A DNA stretch of 64,000 nt from the NCBI RefSeq assembly GCF_000348945.1, contig NZ_AOCK01000011.1, forward strand, positions 1-64,000, written 5' to 3'. The notes under the pieces were generated by a model that was given only the letters and a program-made list of their open reading frames with translations, did no database searches and was not told the origin of the DNA. The DNA is from Paeniglutamicibacter gangotriensis Lz1y. Its GTDB lineage: Bacteria > Actinomycetota > Actinomycetes > Actinomycetales > Micrococcaceae. Position 1 is the stretch's first letter, and each line of letters begins with the position of its first letter. A program made the translations under genes and the position numbers. This document shows positions 52,840-61,137 of this stretch, one piece after another.

Positions 52840-52853
52840 TGTGAGCGCTCTCA
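52840..52853. promoter_or_regulatory. LacI operator O3
   Basis: TGTGAGCGCTCTCA, one mismatch from the palindrome, centred exactly 22 bases (two helical turns) from O2. Confidence 0.75.
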
Positions 52854-53015
52854 CGTTCTTTCTAGATACAAGATTCCATGCCCTCGCCCAATTGTCAATG
52901 GCCCATCCCCGCGCACAACCGTGCCCGAACAGTGCGCCGCCTCAACGCAGAGTGCGGATAAAGCGTGAGATCGGGCACGAATCAACTCAGCCGATCGACC
53001 ACCATGCAAAAGCTA

Positions 53016-53173
53016 TGTATAGTTGTTCGAGGTCAAGTCGTAAGGCTGGACAAATAATTACATATGCGCCCATAGCTCAGCTGGATAGAGCGCCTGTCTA
53101 CGGAACAGGAGGTCAGGGGTTCAAATCCCTTTGGGCGCACCACAATGAAAAGCCACGAGAAATCGTGGCTTTT
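53016..53173 (+). repeat. 158-bp tRNA-Arg unit, copy 2
   Basis: Collinear with 45503-45660: TGTATAGTTG -10 region, leader, tRNA-Arg and an identical terminator hairpin. The two units bracket the beta-glucoside locus in direct orientation. Confidence 0.85.
53066..53139 (+). tRNA. tRNA-Arg (anticodon ACG), copy 2
   Basis: 74 bases plus encoded CCA (53140-53142). Identical to the gene at 45553 except that the T loop reads TTCAAAT instead of TTCGAAT; both are allowed, so both copies look functional. Confidence 0.96.
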
Positions 53174-53174
53174 C
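53148..53174 (+). terminator. Terminator of tRNA-Arg copy 2
   Basis: AAAAGCCACGA / TCGTGGCTTTT around GAAA, as after copy 1. Confidence 0.85.
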
Positions 53175-53179
53175 TGTTC

Positions 53180-53560
53180 CCCGTGAGCATGGCCGCGGCT
53201 TCCGATCCGCGCCACAGTTCGAGTGCCTCGTTCAGCCGTTCGGTCGCCTCCACTAAAGCGCCATCGGCCAGGAGCCAGCCCCTTTCTTCCCGAAGCTTTT
53301 CAAAACGAATGGTGTCAGTGTAGATGTGTCGGTGTAGATCCTTCTTGTCTCAAGTCGGTACCCGCCATTGGTCAGCTCGAGGTCCAGCGTGGGCAGAGCC
53401 AAGCACAACAGTGAGACCCGAGTCTGCAAGGCGTGAGCAGGGTTGCGAAGTGATTCTTCGGACCACAACTCTTCACCTTGCCGAAAAGCAGAAACGGGGT
53501 GTCCCCGAGCGACCACCAATCGTGACAGGAGCGCGCCGCTTAGCCTGACCGATCGAAGAA
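53180..53560 (-). pseudogene. SARP/AfsR-type transcriptional regulator remnant
   Basis: The minus strand reads LSGALLSRLVVARGHPVS, then EELWSEESLRNPAHALQTRV and LDLELTNGGYRLETRRIYTDT, which fit the OmpR-type winged helix of SARP regulators. A 14-bp tandem duplication (53312-53325 and 53326-53339) shifts the frame here. Removing one unit restores IRFEKLREERGWLLADG and EATERLNEALELWRGSEAA, the start of the bacterial transcriptional activator domain. The gene then ends at the tRNA-Arg terminator. Its start codon, most of the activator domain and any ATPase part are missing. Confidence 0.78.
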
Positions 53561-53679
53561 TTCCACCCGTTCAGGAGAACTCCGCTCGTGCTCCGGTGCG
53601 GGAACACTCATCGATCAGCAGCCGTCGTGCATGGTGTGGTCTCGTCGTTTTTGTACAGCTACGATTCGGCTAAGGTTCA

Positions 53680-54396
53680 CTAGTCCCCCAGTGAACCCAC
53701 AGCGTCCTCGATGACACCCAACACCAGGGGATCCGCCACGATACGGAAATGGCCTGCCGCCTCAAGCCTGATATTGGTTGCCCCGGCGAGCGCACTTCCG
53801 CCCGGGATATGCGGATCGAAGTCGGGGAAAATGGAAATGATCCGCTCGTTCGCTTCCTCTTGGGCCTGCAGGGACAGTAGGACCGCGTCGGCAGGTGAAA
53901 ACTGGCGCAGGGCCCGGGGAAAAAGATACTTGGCGTAGACGGATCCGGCAAAGGGAGTATTGAGCGTCACCATCCCCAGGATCTCGGGTTCCGCCGCCGA
54001 CGGCTCCACCGGCAGCAAGGCCTCGAGCATGGTGTATTTGCCGATCAACCCGCCCTTGCTGTGTGCCAGCAACACGCAGTGCTCCACACCATGGGTTTGT
54101 CGAAGCTCGGCCAGACGCCGCTGCACCCGGGCGGCGGAATCGGGCACCGAGAGCTGGTTGAATCCCAGCTCGGGAACTGTGAAGATGCGGTGCCCCGCCT
54201 TGTTCAGGCGCCCTGCGGCGGGTTCGAGGAACAACCAGGTTTCATAGACACCAGGCAGCAATACGATGGCAGGTCGGGTTAGATCCCCCGCGGCGTAGTC
54301 CTTCGGCGGCCGCCGCCGAAACACCGAGCAGGTCTGGACCCAACCGGCATGGAGATAGTCAAGCAGCCACCACCACGCGTGCTTCCAACGCCTCAT
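53680..54396 (-). CDS. Lipase/esterase-like alpha/beta hydrolase
   Basis: 238 residues. PAIVLLPGVYETWLFLEPAAGRLNKAGHRIFTVPELG is the first strand and oxyanion region. The nucleophile elbow is VLLAHSKGGLIGKY (Ser in A-H-S-K-G, the lipase and PGAP1-like form). Asp is probably in IFPDFDPHIPGG and His in EAAGHFRIVADP. A Trp-rich N-terminus (MRRWKHAWWWLLDYLHAGW) may associate with the membrane. Substrate unknown. Confidence 0.82.
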   Translation of the reverse strand: MRRWKHAWWWLLDYLHAGWVQTCSVFRRRPPKDYAAGDLTRPAIVLLPGVYETWLFLEPAAGRLNKAGHRIFTVPELGFNQLSVPDSAARVQRRLAELRQTHGVEHCVLLAHSKGGLIGKYTMLEALLPVEPSAAEPEILGMVTLNTPFAGSVYAKYLFPRALRQFSPADAVLLSLQAQEEANERIISIFPDFDPHIPGGSALAGATNIRLEAAGHFRIVADPLVLGVIEDAVGSLGD

Positions 54397-54405
54397 GCGG
54401 CCACG

Positions 54406-55431
54406 CTACACGGTCACCTGGGCGGCAATGCAGGTGGGGCTTTCCATGGGCAGCGAGCTCAAGGAGACTTGTGGCAATCCGTCCGCCCCCTCCAGCCCGA
54501 TGGCCTCGATGGTGTTTGAAAGCTGGTTGGCCACCAGCAGTGAATTTCCGACCTGCACGTGGTGGCGCGGCCACGCTCCGGCGCAGGATCCGCTGCCCCG
54601 CAACACGGGCCGACCCGAAACCAAGTTCAATACCGCAACGATCCCGGCACCCCGAACCCCGATGTAGAGCCTGTCGTTGTTGGTATCCAAGGAGATCTCC
54701 GCGGGAAAATCCGACCCGGCCAGGACCTTCTCCCCTAATCCGGTGCGGCAGAGCTCCCGGTACACCCCTGCCGCATCCGCCCGGAGGGTAATGACCTCGG
54801 CGCCGTGCTCGGTGACGACATAGATGAACCCCGAGGGGTGTTCCACCAGGTGGCGTGGCCCATCGCCCTTGCGCAGCCCGAGTTGTTGGCGCAATTTCCA
54901 TTGTCCTTGCACCAAATCCCAGAAACGCACGGCATCGTGGCCCAGATCCGTGGTGGCAATGACCCCCGAGCGCAGCACCGTGGCTTGGTGGGAGTGCGAG
55001 GCACGCTCCGGGTGGCCCGGCACCGCAAAGGGGTCGATCGATTCAGCGGCCGGGACCGGGTCGGACAGGGTCCCGTCGGCATCCATGGGATAGGCCAGCA
55101 TTTTCCCATCCCCGTAGCAGCTGGCGACCAACGCTCCGGCGGCCTCGGCGACTACCAGGTGGCAGAGCAGCGCACCGGCTGGCTTCGGCTTGCCCAGCGG
55201 TTCCAGCTTGTTGTGGCCCAGGATTCGGTAGGCGGCAACTTCTCCGCGATGTTCGAGCGCGGCGTACAGCACCGGCAAGCGCGGATGCGTGGCCAGCCAC
55301 GAGGGCGACTCGGCGGCGTGGGCCAGACCCAGGTCGGTGAGCACTCCCTGGGTGTAACCCATGGCCCGGATGCCTAAGCTCGTTCCGCCGCCATCGGGCG
55401 AATAGCCGCCGACCCAAAACCTTTTTTCCAT
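54406..55431 (-). CDS. Lactonase-family beta-propeller protein (6-phosphogluconolactonase-like)
   Basis: 341 residues. RFWVGGYSPDGGGTSLGI is the first blade; recurring strands such as LAHAAESPSWLATHPRLPVLYAALE, LLCHLVVAEAAGALVASCYGDGKMLAYPM, GDGPRHLVEHPSGFIYVVTEH and DTNNDRLYIGVRGAGIVAVLNL fit a seven-bladed lactonase_7 propeller. HSHQATVL carries likely active-site His residues. Members hydrolyse 6-phosphogluconolactone, but many have untested substrates. ATG 55431 with GGGAG upstream. It lies 9 bases upstream of the hydrolase gene at 54396, so they may form an operon. Confidence 0.85.
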   Translation of the reverse strand: MEKRFWVGGYSPDGGGTSLGIRAMGYTQGVLTDLGLAHAAESPSWLATHPRLPVLYAALEHRGEVAAYRILGHNKLEPLGKPKPAGALLCHLVVAEAAGALVASCYGDGKMLAYPMDADGTLSDPVPAAESIDPFAVPGHPERASHSHQATVLRSGVIATTDLGHDAVRFWDLVQGQWKLRQQLGLRKGDGPRHLVEHPSGFIYVVTEHGAEVITLRADAAGVYRELCRTGLGEKVLAGSDFPAEISLDTNNDRLYIGVRGAGIVAVLNLVSGRPVLRGSGSCAGAWPRHHVQVGNSLLVANQLSNTIEAIGLEGADGLPQVSLSSLPMESPTCIAAQVTV

Positions 55432-55552
55432 GTCTCCCATCCTGCCCGTCTGGCGAGCCAGATGATGCGTGGCAAGGAATCGATGCCCAATCGTGTCGTG
55501 GCCGCAGCGACGTCGGACATTCGGAGCGTGGCGAAGCAGACAACCTGACTAT

Positions 55553-55582
55553 TTGAACTGACCGGTCAGTTTGCTTTATGCT
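55553..55582 (+). promoter_or_regulatory. Promoter of the pseudo-ATPase-yhgE-tetR operon
   Basis: TTGAAC (55553-55558) and TATGCT (55577-55582) are 18 bases apart. The distance from the -10 to the GTG start at 55589 is only 6 bases, so the transcript is probably leaderless. Confidence 0.65.
55556..55571. promoter_or_regulatory. TetR-type operator
   Basis: Perfect 16-bp palindrome AACTGACCGGTCAGTT between the -35 and -10. The expected ligand is the TetR protein encoded at the end of the same operon. Confidence 0.82.
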
Positions 55583-55588
55583 GGGTAG

Positions 55589-56485
55589 GTGCTTATAGCC
55601 GATAACCTGGCCATTGACGGCCGCCACCTGCCCCTGCTGGAGTCCACCAGTTTCGCCGTTGCGCGCGGCGAACTGCTGCTCATCGCGGCCGAACCCCAGC
55701 CGACCCGCACCGCGCTGGCCCTCGGGGCCAGCGCCCGGATGCGCCCCAGCCAAGGCACAGTGGCCTGGTCGGGCAGCACCTCACTGAAGGCAGTCCGACG
55801 GATCAGCACCCTGGTCGACTCCCCCGAGATCAACGAGCCGGAGGCCCACCTGAAGGTGCGCGACCTGGTGGCCGAGGACCTGGCCCTGCTGCCGGGGCCC
55901 ATCTGGCGGCGTAGCGGCATCGACGCCTGGCTCAAGCGGCACCACCTGGAGGACCTGGCCGAGCAGTGGCTCGACGCAGTCGACCCACTGGAGCGACTGA
56001 CGGTGCTAACCCACCTGGCTCTCGAGGACCGCAACGTCGAGCTGCTGGTCTTCGATACCCCCGACCGCCATGGCATCCCGGAAGACGATTGGTGCAACCA
56101 CCTTCACACCGTGGCGGCAGGACGTCGCGCCCCGGCCGTCATCGGCATCGTCCAGCGCATCCCGGAAAACTGGTCCGGTTCGACGGCCTATGCCGGAGAA
56201 ATCCAGGAAAAACTCGACACTAGGCAGACCCTTGACGGCGCCGCACCCGAGAGTACCGACCCCGAATCCGGGACGTGCCTCGAAGAGCCCGGCCAAATCC
56301 CTGAACCCCTCGACGAGGATTCGCCCGGTGCGGCACCGGCCACGAATCAGGCGGACCCACGAACCGAAGATGCCCCCACGTCGGCGGTCCCGACCACGGA
56401 GCCGGCAGCAGCCGCGGATGACCCCGAAAGCGGCGAACCGGCCGCGCCCACCACTGACCCCCACGCAACAAAGGACCTCCCATGA
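55589..56485 (+). CDS. ABC-ATPase-like protein lacking a Walker A motif
   Basis: 298 residues. LIADNLAIDGRHLPLLESTSFAVARGELLLIAAEPQPTRTALALGASARMRPSQGTVAWSG follows an ABC ATPase N-terminus step by step, but the G-x-x-G-x-G-K-(S/T) loop is replaced by AEPQPTRT. The region of the signature motif has no LSGGQ, and VELLVFDTPDRHG stands where Walker B should be (hydrophobic run, then D-T-P-D). From about residue 215 to the end there is a Pro/Ala/Glu/Thr-rich acidic tail. Likely a pseudo-ATPase partner of the YhgE protein, with which it overlaps by ATGA. GTG start. Confidence 0.75.
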   Translation: MLIADNLAIDGRHLPLLESTSFAVARGELLLIAAEPQPTRTALALGASARMRPSQGTVAWSGSTSLKAVRRISTLVDSPEINEPEAHLKVRDLVAEDLALLPGPIWRRSGIDAWLKRHHLEDLAEQWLDAVDPLERLTVLTHLALEDRNVELLVFDTPDRHGIPEDDWCNHLHTVAAGRRAPAVIGIVQRIPENWSGSTAYAGEIQEKLDTRQTLDGAAPESTDPESGTCLEEPGQIPEPLDEDSPGAAPATNQADPRTEDAPTSAVPTTEPAAAADDPESGEPAAPTTDPHATKDLP

Positions 56486-58800
56486 CCACTTTGCGTCTGG
56501 CCCTGTCCGAACTCAAGCGCATGACCTCCGGAACCCTGCCCCGGATCGCCATCATCGCCATGGCCCTGGTTCCACTGCTCTACGGCGCCCTGTACCTCTA
56601 CGCCAACTGGGACCCCTACGCACACCTGCACAACGTCAAAGCAGCGATAGTCAACCTAGATACCGGCTCCACCAAGGACGGCAAGGAACTCCAGGTCGGC
56701 GACGATGTCACCGCGGAGCTGATCGAAGACGGCACCTTTGGCTGGGAAGTGGTCACCTCCGAGGCCGAGGCCGACGCGGGGGTCGCCTCCGGGGATTTCT
56801 CCTTCGCACTGACGATCCCGAAAGATTTTTCCGCAAACCTCGCCTCCCCCGGTGACTTCGAAAAGGCCAAGCAGGGCATCTTGAAGATCACCACCAACGA
56901 CGCCAACAACTACATGGTCGGTACCTTTGCCGACAAGCTCGCCGGACAGGTCCACAACACCGTGGCCAAGGAGGTCGGCACACAGACCGCCGACGCCCTG
57001 CTGACGGGTTTCTCCGACATCCACTCCTCCATGTCCAAGGCCGCCGATGGTGCAGGGGAACTCCACACCGGAACGGTGAAGCTTTCCGACGGAGTCACCA
57101 CCCTGACCGACGGGGTCACCACGCTGGCCGACGGCGCGGGAAAGCTCAACACCGGCGCCTCCGATTTGTCAGACGGAGCCGGCACCCTGGCCGATGGCAC
57201 CGGATCCCTGGTGGACGGCCAACAAAAACTTGCCACCGGGGCCCGGAAGCTCGCAACCGGCGCCGACACCCTGGCCGATGGCACCACGGAACTGAACGCC
57301 GGGCTCACGGAACTGAAATCCAAGACCTCCGCCCTCCCTGCCAAAACCAAGCAGCTTGATGACGGGGCACAAACGGCCGCCGCCGCCTCCACCAAGCTTG
57401 CCGCCGGTGCCGCGGAGGTCGCCGCCGGAAACAAGGCCCTGGATGACAAGGTGACCCAGGCGGCCGAGACCATCAAGGCGCTGGAAAACGACGCCGAATC
57501 ACGCATCGACTCGGCTACCGAGGCCTTGGATGCCCGGCTCGATAAATTGGTGAAGGACGGGGTCGTCACCGAAGCCCAAGCCCAGAGGCTGCGCAGCGAG
57601 GTGAAGGACGCGGCCGCCTCCAGCGGCGTTGCCCAACAGGTGGCGGACACCAAAAAGCAGCTGGCCGGGGCCCAATCACAGATCTCCGCGCTGTCTGATG
57701 GTTCGGCGCAAGTCTCCGCCGGTGCCAAGGAGCTATCCGGCGGCCTATCCACCCTGGCCGATGGCACTCACCAGCTCGCCGGAGCCATGCCGGCACTGAA
57801 AACCGGCATCTCGGATGCCGCCGGCGGATCGGCCAAGCTCGATACCGGCGCAAAGTCCCTGTCCGACGGCGCATCCACCCTGGCCGACGGGCAGCAAGAT
57901 GCACTAGCCGGAGCCAAGAAGCTCGATACCGGAGCCGGAAAGCTCGCCACCGGCGCCGACACCCTGCACACCGGCACCGGATCGCTGCTGGCGGGAGTCG
58001 GAGACCTGGGCGACGGCGTGGGTGAGCTCGGTGACGGCGCCACCGAATTGAGCGATGGTTCCTCAGAGCTCTCCACCAAACTGGCCGATGGCACCGACGA
58101 GGTTCCAAACCCCGATGACACCGACCGCAAACAGGTCTCGTCGGTCATCGGGGACCCGGTGAGCATCCAAACCATCGAACAGGCCAAGGCCGCGGTCTAT
58201 GGCGAAGGGCTGGCCCCGTTCTTCATGACCCTGGCCATCTGGATCGGCGCCTTCATTCTGGTGCAGATCATGCGGCCCATCACCAAGCGTGCGTTGGCTT
58301 CCAACGCCGCGAACTGGAAAATCGCGATCGGCGGCTGGCTCCCATTCCTGGGCATCTCCATGATCCAGGGAACGATCCTCTACGCCGTAGTGCTCTTCGG
58401 CCTGGGGTTGAACACCGCGCACCCGTGGGCGACCTGGGGCCTGTTCCTGATGGCTTCCATGGCCTTCACCGCGATGATCCAGGGCATCTGTGCCCTGGCC
58501 GGGACCCCGGGCAAGATGGTGGTGTTGGTGCTCATGGTGCTGCAATTGGTCTCCTCCGGAGGCACCTTCCCCTGGGAAACCACGCCGTCAATCCTGCATG
58601 TGGCACACCGTTGGCTGCCCATGGGGCACGTCGTCACCGGTCTACGCCACCTGATGTACGGGGCGGACTTGACGGTGCTCGGTCCTATTGTGGCCGGGCT
58701 GATCGGCTACACGGTGCTGGGACTGGTGGCCAGCACCGTGGCGGTACGATTGCACAAGACATGGTCCCTGAAGTCCCTGCATCCGGAGCTGAGCGCATGA
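56482..58800 (+). CDS. YhgE/Pip domain membrane protein
   Basis: 772 residues. Helix 1 (about 19-40, PRIAIIAMALVPLLYGALYLYAN) precedes a YhgE N-terminal domain (VKAAIVNLDTGSTKDGKELQVGDDVTAEL, residues 52-80). Next is a long extracytoplasmic stalk (about 190-560) with many repeats of L-x-D/T-G-A, interrupted by a coiled coil near 330-400. Five membrane helices follow (about 585-760) of the ABC-2 type. YhgE/Pip proteins relate to phage receptors and to EsaA of type VII secretion; substrates are unknown. It overlaps the pseudo-ATPase at its start and TetR at its end, each by ATGA. Confidence 0.9.
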   Translation: MTTLRLALSELKRMTSGTLPRIAIIAMALVPLLYGALYLYANWDPYAHLHNVKAAIVNLDTGSTKDGKELQVGDDVTAELIEDGTFGWEVVTSEAEADAGVASGDFSFALTIPKDFSANLASPGDFEKAKQGILKITTNDANNYMVGTFADKLAGQVHNTVAKEVGTQTADALLTGFSDIHSSMSKAADGAGELHTGTVKLSDGVTTLTDGVTTLADGAGKLNTGASDLSDGAGTLADGTGSLVDGQQKLATGARKLATGADTLADGTTELNAGLTELKSKTSALPAKTKQLDDGAQTAAAASTKLAAGAAEVAAGNKALDDKVTQAAETIKALENDAESRIDSATEALDARLDKLVKDGVVTEAQAQRLRSEVKDAAASSGVAQQVADTKKQLAGAQSQISALSDGSAQVSAGAKELSGGLSTLADGTHQLAGAMPALKTGISDAAGGSAKLDTGAKSLSDGASTLADGQQDALAGAKKLDTGAGKLATGADTLHTGTGSLLAGVGDLGDGVGELGDGATELSDGSSELSTKLADGTDEVPNPDDTDRKQVSSVIGDPVSIQTIEQAKAAVYGEGLAPFFMTLAIWIGAFILVQIMRPITKRALASNAANWKIAIGGWLPFLGISMIQGTILYAVVLFGLGLNTAHPWATWGLFLMASMAFTAMIQGICALAGTPGKMVVLVLMVLQLVSSGGTFPWETTPSILHVAHRWLPMGHVVTGLRHLMYGADLTVLGPIVAGLIGYTVLGLVASTVAVRLHKTWSLKSLHPELSA

Positions 58801-59405
58801 GTGAGGCAAGTGCCCCGCGCACCCGGTTGCGGGCCACCGATTCCAAGCACCGGCTTTTTACTGCCTCCATGGAGTTGATCGGTGCCCGCGGACACCAGGA
58901 TGTCAGCGTTGATGAGATCGCCAGGGCCGCAGGGGTTTCCAAGGGCACCGTCTATTACAACTTCGGATCAAAAAACGATCTCATCGGTGAGCTCCTGAAC
59001 TACGGCATCGCCATTCTCTTCGAACGCCTCGAGGCCGGCACCACGGCCCCGGACCCGGATACCGGCCTGCGGCTGATGGTCAGCGAATCCTTGGAATTCA
59101 TCGCCGAATACCCGGCCTTCTCCCAACTATGGATTTCCGAGCAATGGCAATCCGACAGCCACTGGGCCGGCGCGCTGGAACAGACCCGCCACGACGTCAT
59201 TGGTGTGGTCCGCGGCGCGCTGCAGCGCCTGGCCGAGACGCGACCGAACCCTCCAGCGGATGCGTTGCCTGACCTGGATGCCCTGGCCACCGCGTTGTTC
59301 GGCGCGACGCTCATCCTGGGCCGGGACCGGCAGGTGTTCCATCCCGAACGCAGCATCGCCGACTGTGTCGGTGCCGCCATGGCCTTTACCGCGCCCCTGC
59401 GCTGA
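58797..59405 (+). CDS. TetR family transcriptional regulator
   Basis: 202 residues. The HTH is KHRLFTASMELIGARGHQDVSVDEIARAAGVSKGTVYYNFGSKNDLIGELLNYG (about 17-70). The C-terminal ligand and dimer domain (LEFIAEYPAFSQLWISEQWQSDSHWAGALEQTRHDVIGVV) is Trp-rich. It is co-translated with yhgE (ATGA) and probably binds the palindrome at 55556-55571. Its last 20 bases overlap the convergent ABC-like gene. Confidence 0.92.
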   Translation: MSEASAPRTRLRATDSKHRLFTASMELIGARGHQDVSVDEIARAAGVSKGTVYYNFGSKNDLIGELLNYGIAILFERLEAGTTAPDPDTGLRLMVSESLEFIAEYPAFSQLWISEQWQSDSHWAGALEQTRHDVIGVVRGALQRLAETRPNPPADALPDLDALATALFGATLILGRDRQVFHPERSIADCVGAAMAFTAPLR

Positions 59406-61137
59406 GCGCCTGGCTCCTCTCTGGCACAGAATCTGCGGCCTCCAGGTCCCATTCCCGGTAGCCTGCACACCATTCCGCTTCGGAGGCCACGACCACCACG
59501 CCGCGGTAATTCTGCAGCATGGTCTCGAGTTGGGTGAGGGCCTTCTCCTCGAGGTGTCCGTCGATGTCGTTGAGCAGTAGCAGGGCCGGGGAACCGAGCA
59601 TCGCCCGGGCCACCATGAGCCCGGCCCGTTGCCGTTCATCCAGCGGCAGCCCGCCGCGGCGCAGCACGGTGTTTTGCCCGCGTTCCAGCGTTTCGGTGCG
59701 CAGCCCCAACCGCGCGGCCAGGGCCAAGGCCTTGCCGGCGTCCGCCTCGGGACGCCGGTAGCGCAGGGCACGCAGCAGCGTGCCGCGCTCGGGCACCATC
59801 GAGGAGAAGGCCGCGCCGATAAGCCGGCGCCGCTTCTTCTCGCCCACCGCGCCCGGAATTTTTCCGGCCACCACGTAACCTGGCTCGCGGCCGGACAGCT
59901 CCCGGCCCAGGGTCCCCAGGATCGGGCCGGCCGGCGTGCGCGCCGTGGCCAGCACACCGAAAAGTTCCGCGCGCAGTGCCGCGTCCCCGCCGACCATCCT
60001 GATCCTGTCCCCCGGTTCCGCACGCAGTTCCGGAATCCGGGTCGATCCGAGGATGAGGCCGCGCAGCCACACCCCCGCCACGCGCTCGGCCTGGAGCCGC
60101 GCCGCGGCTTGCGGGGCCTCGGGCACCAGCTCCGGACCGGCGGCGAGCCTGGCTTCCTCCACCAGCAGCGGGGCTATGATGCGCCGTGCCGCCCGGTAGT
60201 TCTGCCGGTATTCCACAATGCGCCCCCATTCCCCCACGGGTGCCGCACACAATCCCAGCAGGGTCAGGGCCGCGGCGATCGCGCCGGCATCAAGCGCCGC
60301 GTTACGGGACACGAGCACCACCGCCGCGGTGGCAAGCACCGGCATGCCCAGCGAGCAGGCACGCAGCACCGCGGCCATCCGGGCCCGGTGCACCGCAGCG
60401 TCCATGACCTTTTGGCCGCTGTCCCGCACCCGGGCCAGCTCGCGCGCCACCCCACCGGATGCCACCACGGCCGACGAGGCGGCCACCGTGTCGGCGATAC
60501 GTGCGGCAAGGTTGCCACGGTGCCGACGCAGGACCCTGGCCCGCTGGTACGCCGGCCCGGCCAGCAGAAACAGCGTGCCGGCCAGCGCCAATACCGGTAG
60601 CCCCAGGGCCAAGGCCAGTGCGGGGTGGATCGTCCAGAGCCCGGCCATGGAGATCAGGACCAGTGGGATGCCGGCCAACAGCGGGGCGATACCTTGGGCC
60701 ACCCAGTTGCGCACCGAGGACAGGTCGTTGCTGGCCCGGGCCACGGTAATTCCCACCGAGGGGACCTTGCTCGCCAGCAGCGAGTGCGAGATGAGCGAGA
60801 TCCGCAGCTGGGCAACATAGTGTTGGCCCAGCTTTTCCGCCAGCACCCGTTCCAGATAGCGGCCGCAGCCCAGCGCCACCATCAGCGCCGCGATGCCTGC
60901 GGCGATCGGGGCCACCGCGCCGCCGCCCACCAGCGCACCGACCAGCAGGGCAATGAGCACACCGAGGCCACCGCAGAAGGTGGCGATGCCCAGCAGTCCG
61001 GCGAAGAGGGTCCGGCGTCCGCCGGTGACCAGGCGTGGCAGTCGTGGTTCTGGTTCCGCGGGTGTGGCAGCGGTGGGATCCCAGGGTTCGGTGGCCGGTT
61101 CCGGTGCTCCGTCCATCAGGCCCTCGAGGCGGCTCAC
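59386..61137 (-). CDS. ABC-exporter-like protein with a degenerate nucleotide-binding domain
   Basis: 583 residues. The N-terminal half is an ABC type-1 exporter membrane domain: about six helices in residues 40-330, with RISLISHSLLASKVPSVGITVARASNDLSSVRNWVAQGIAPLLAGIPLV as the coupling region. The C-terminal half keeps the ABC order but not the key residues: Walker A reads MVGGDAALRAELFG with no GKS, the signature place reads LPLDERQRAGLMVARAMLGSP, and Walker B reads ALLLLNDIDGHLEEKAL. It should not hydrolyse ATP in the normal way. GTG 61137 overlaps the preceding stop (GTGA); ATG 61116 is an alternative. Confidence 0.78.
   Translation of the reverse strand: MSRLEGLMDGAPEPATEPWDPTAATPAEPEPRLPRLVTGGRRTLFAGLLGIATFCGGLGVLIALLVGALVGGGAVAPIAAGIAALMVALGCGRYLERVLAEKLGQHYVAQLRISLISHSLLASKVPSVGITVARASNDLSSVRNWVAQGIAPLLAGIPLVLISMAGLWTIHPALALALGLPVLALAGTLFLLAGPAYQRARVLRRHRGNLAARIADTVAASSAVVASGGVARELARVRDSGQKVMDAAVHRARMAAVLRACSLGMPVLATAAVVLVSRNAALDAGAIAAALTLLGLCAAPVGEWGRIVEYRQNYRAARRIIAPLLVEEARLAAGPELVPEAPQAAARLQAERVAGVWLRGLILGSTRIPELRAEPGDRIRMVGGDAALRAELFGVLATARTPAGPILGTLGRELSGREPGYVVAGKIPGAVGEKKRRRLIGAAFSSMVPERGTLLRALRYRRPEADAGKALALAARLGLRTETLERGQNTVLRRGGLPLDERQRAGLMVARAMLGSPALLLLNDIDGHLEEKALTQLETMLQNYRGVVVVASEAEWCAGYREWDLEAADSVPERSQALSAGAR

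Noticed and set aside
45627-53065. Phage or integrative element inserted at tRNA-Arg
   Set aside because: No integrase, transposase, relaxase or phage gene is present between the two tRNA copies, so a classical integrative element cannot be claimed.
53253-53519. Intact 88-residue gene on the minus strand
   Set aside because: It is the frameshifted winged-helix part of the SARP remnant; its last residues come from the shifted frame.
57060-58080. Repetitive DNA that could look like a repeat array or CRISPR
   Set aside because: The periodicity comes from L-x-D/T-G-A protein repeats in the YhgE stalk; there are no constant repeats with unique spacers.
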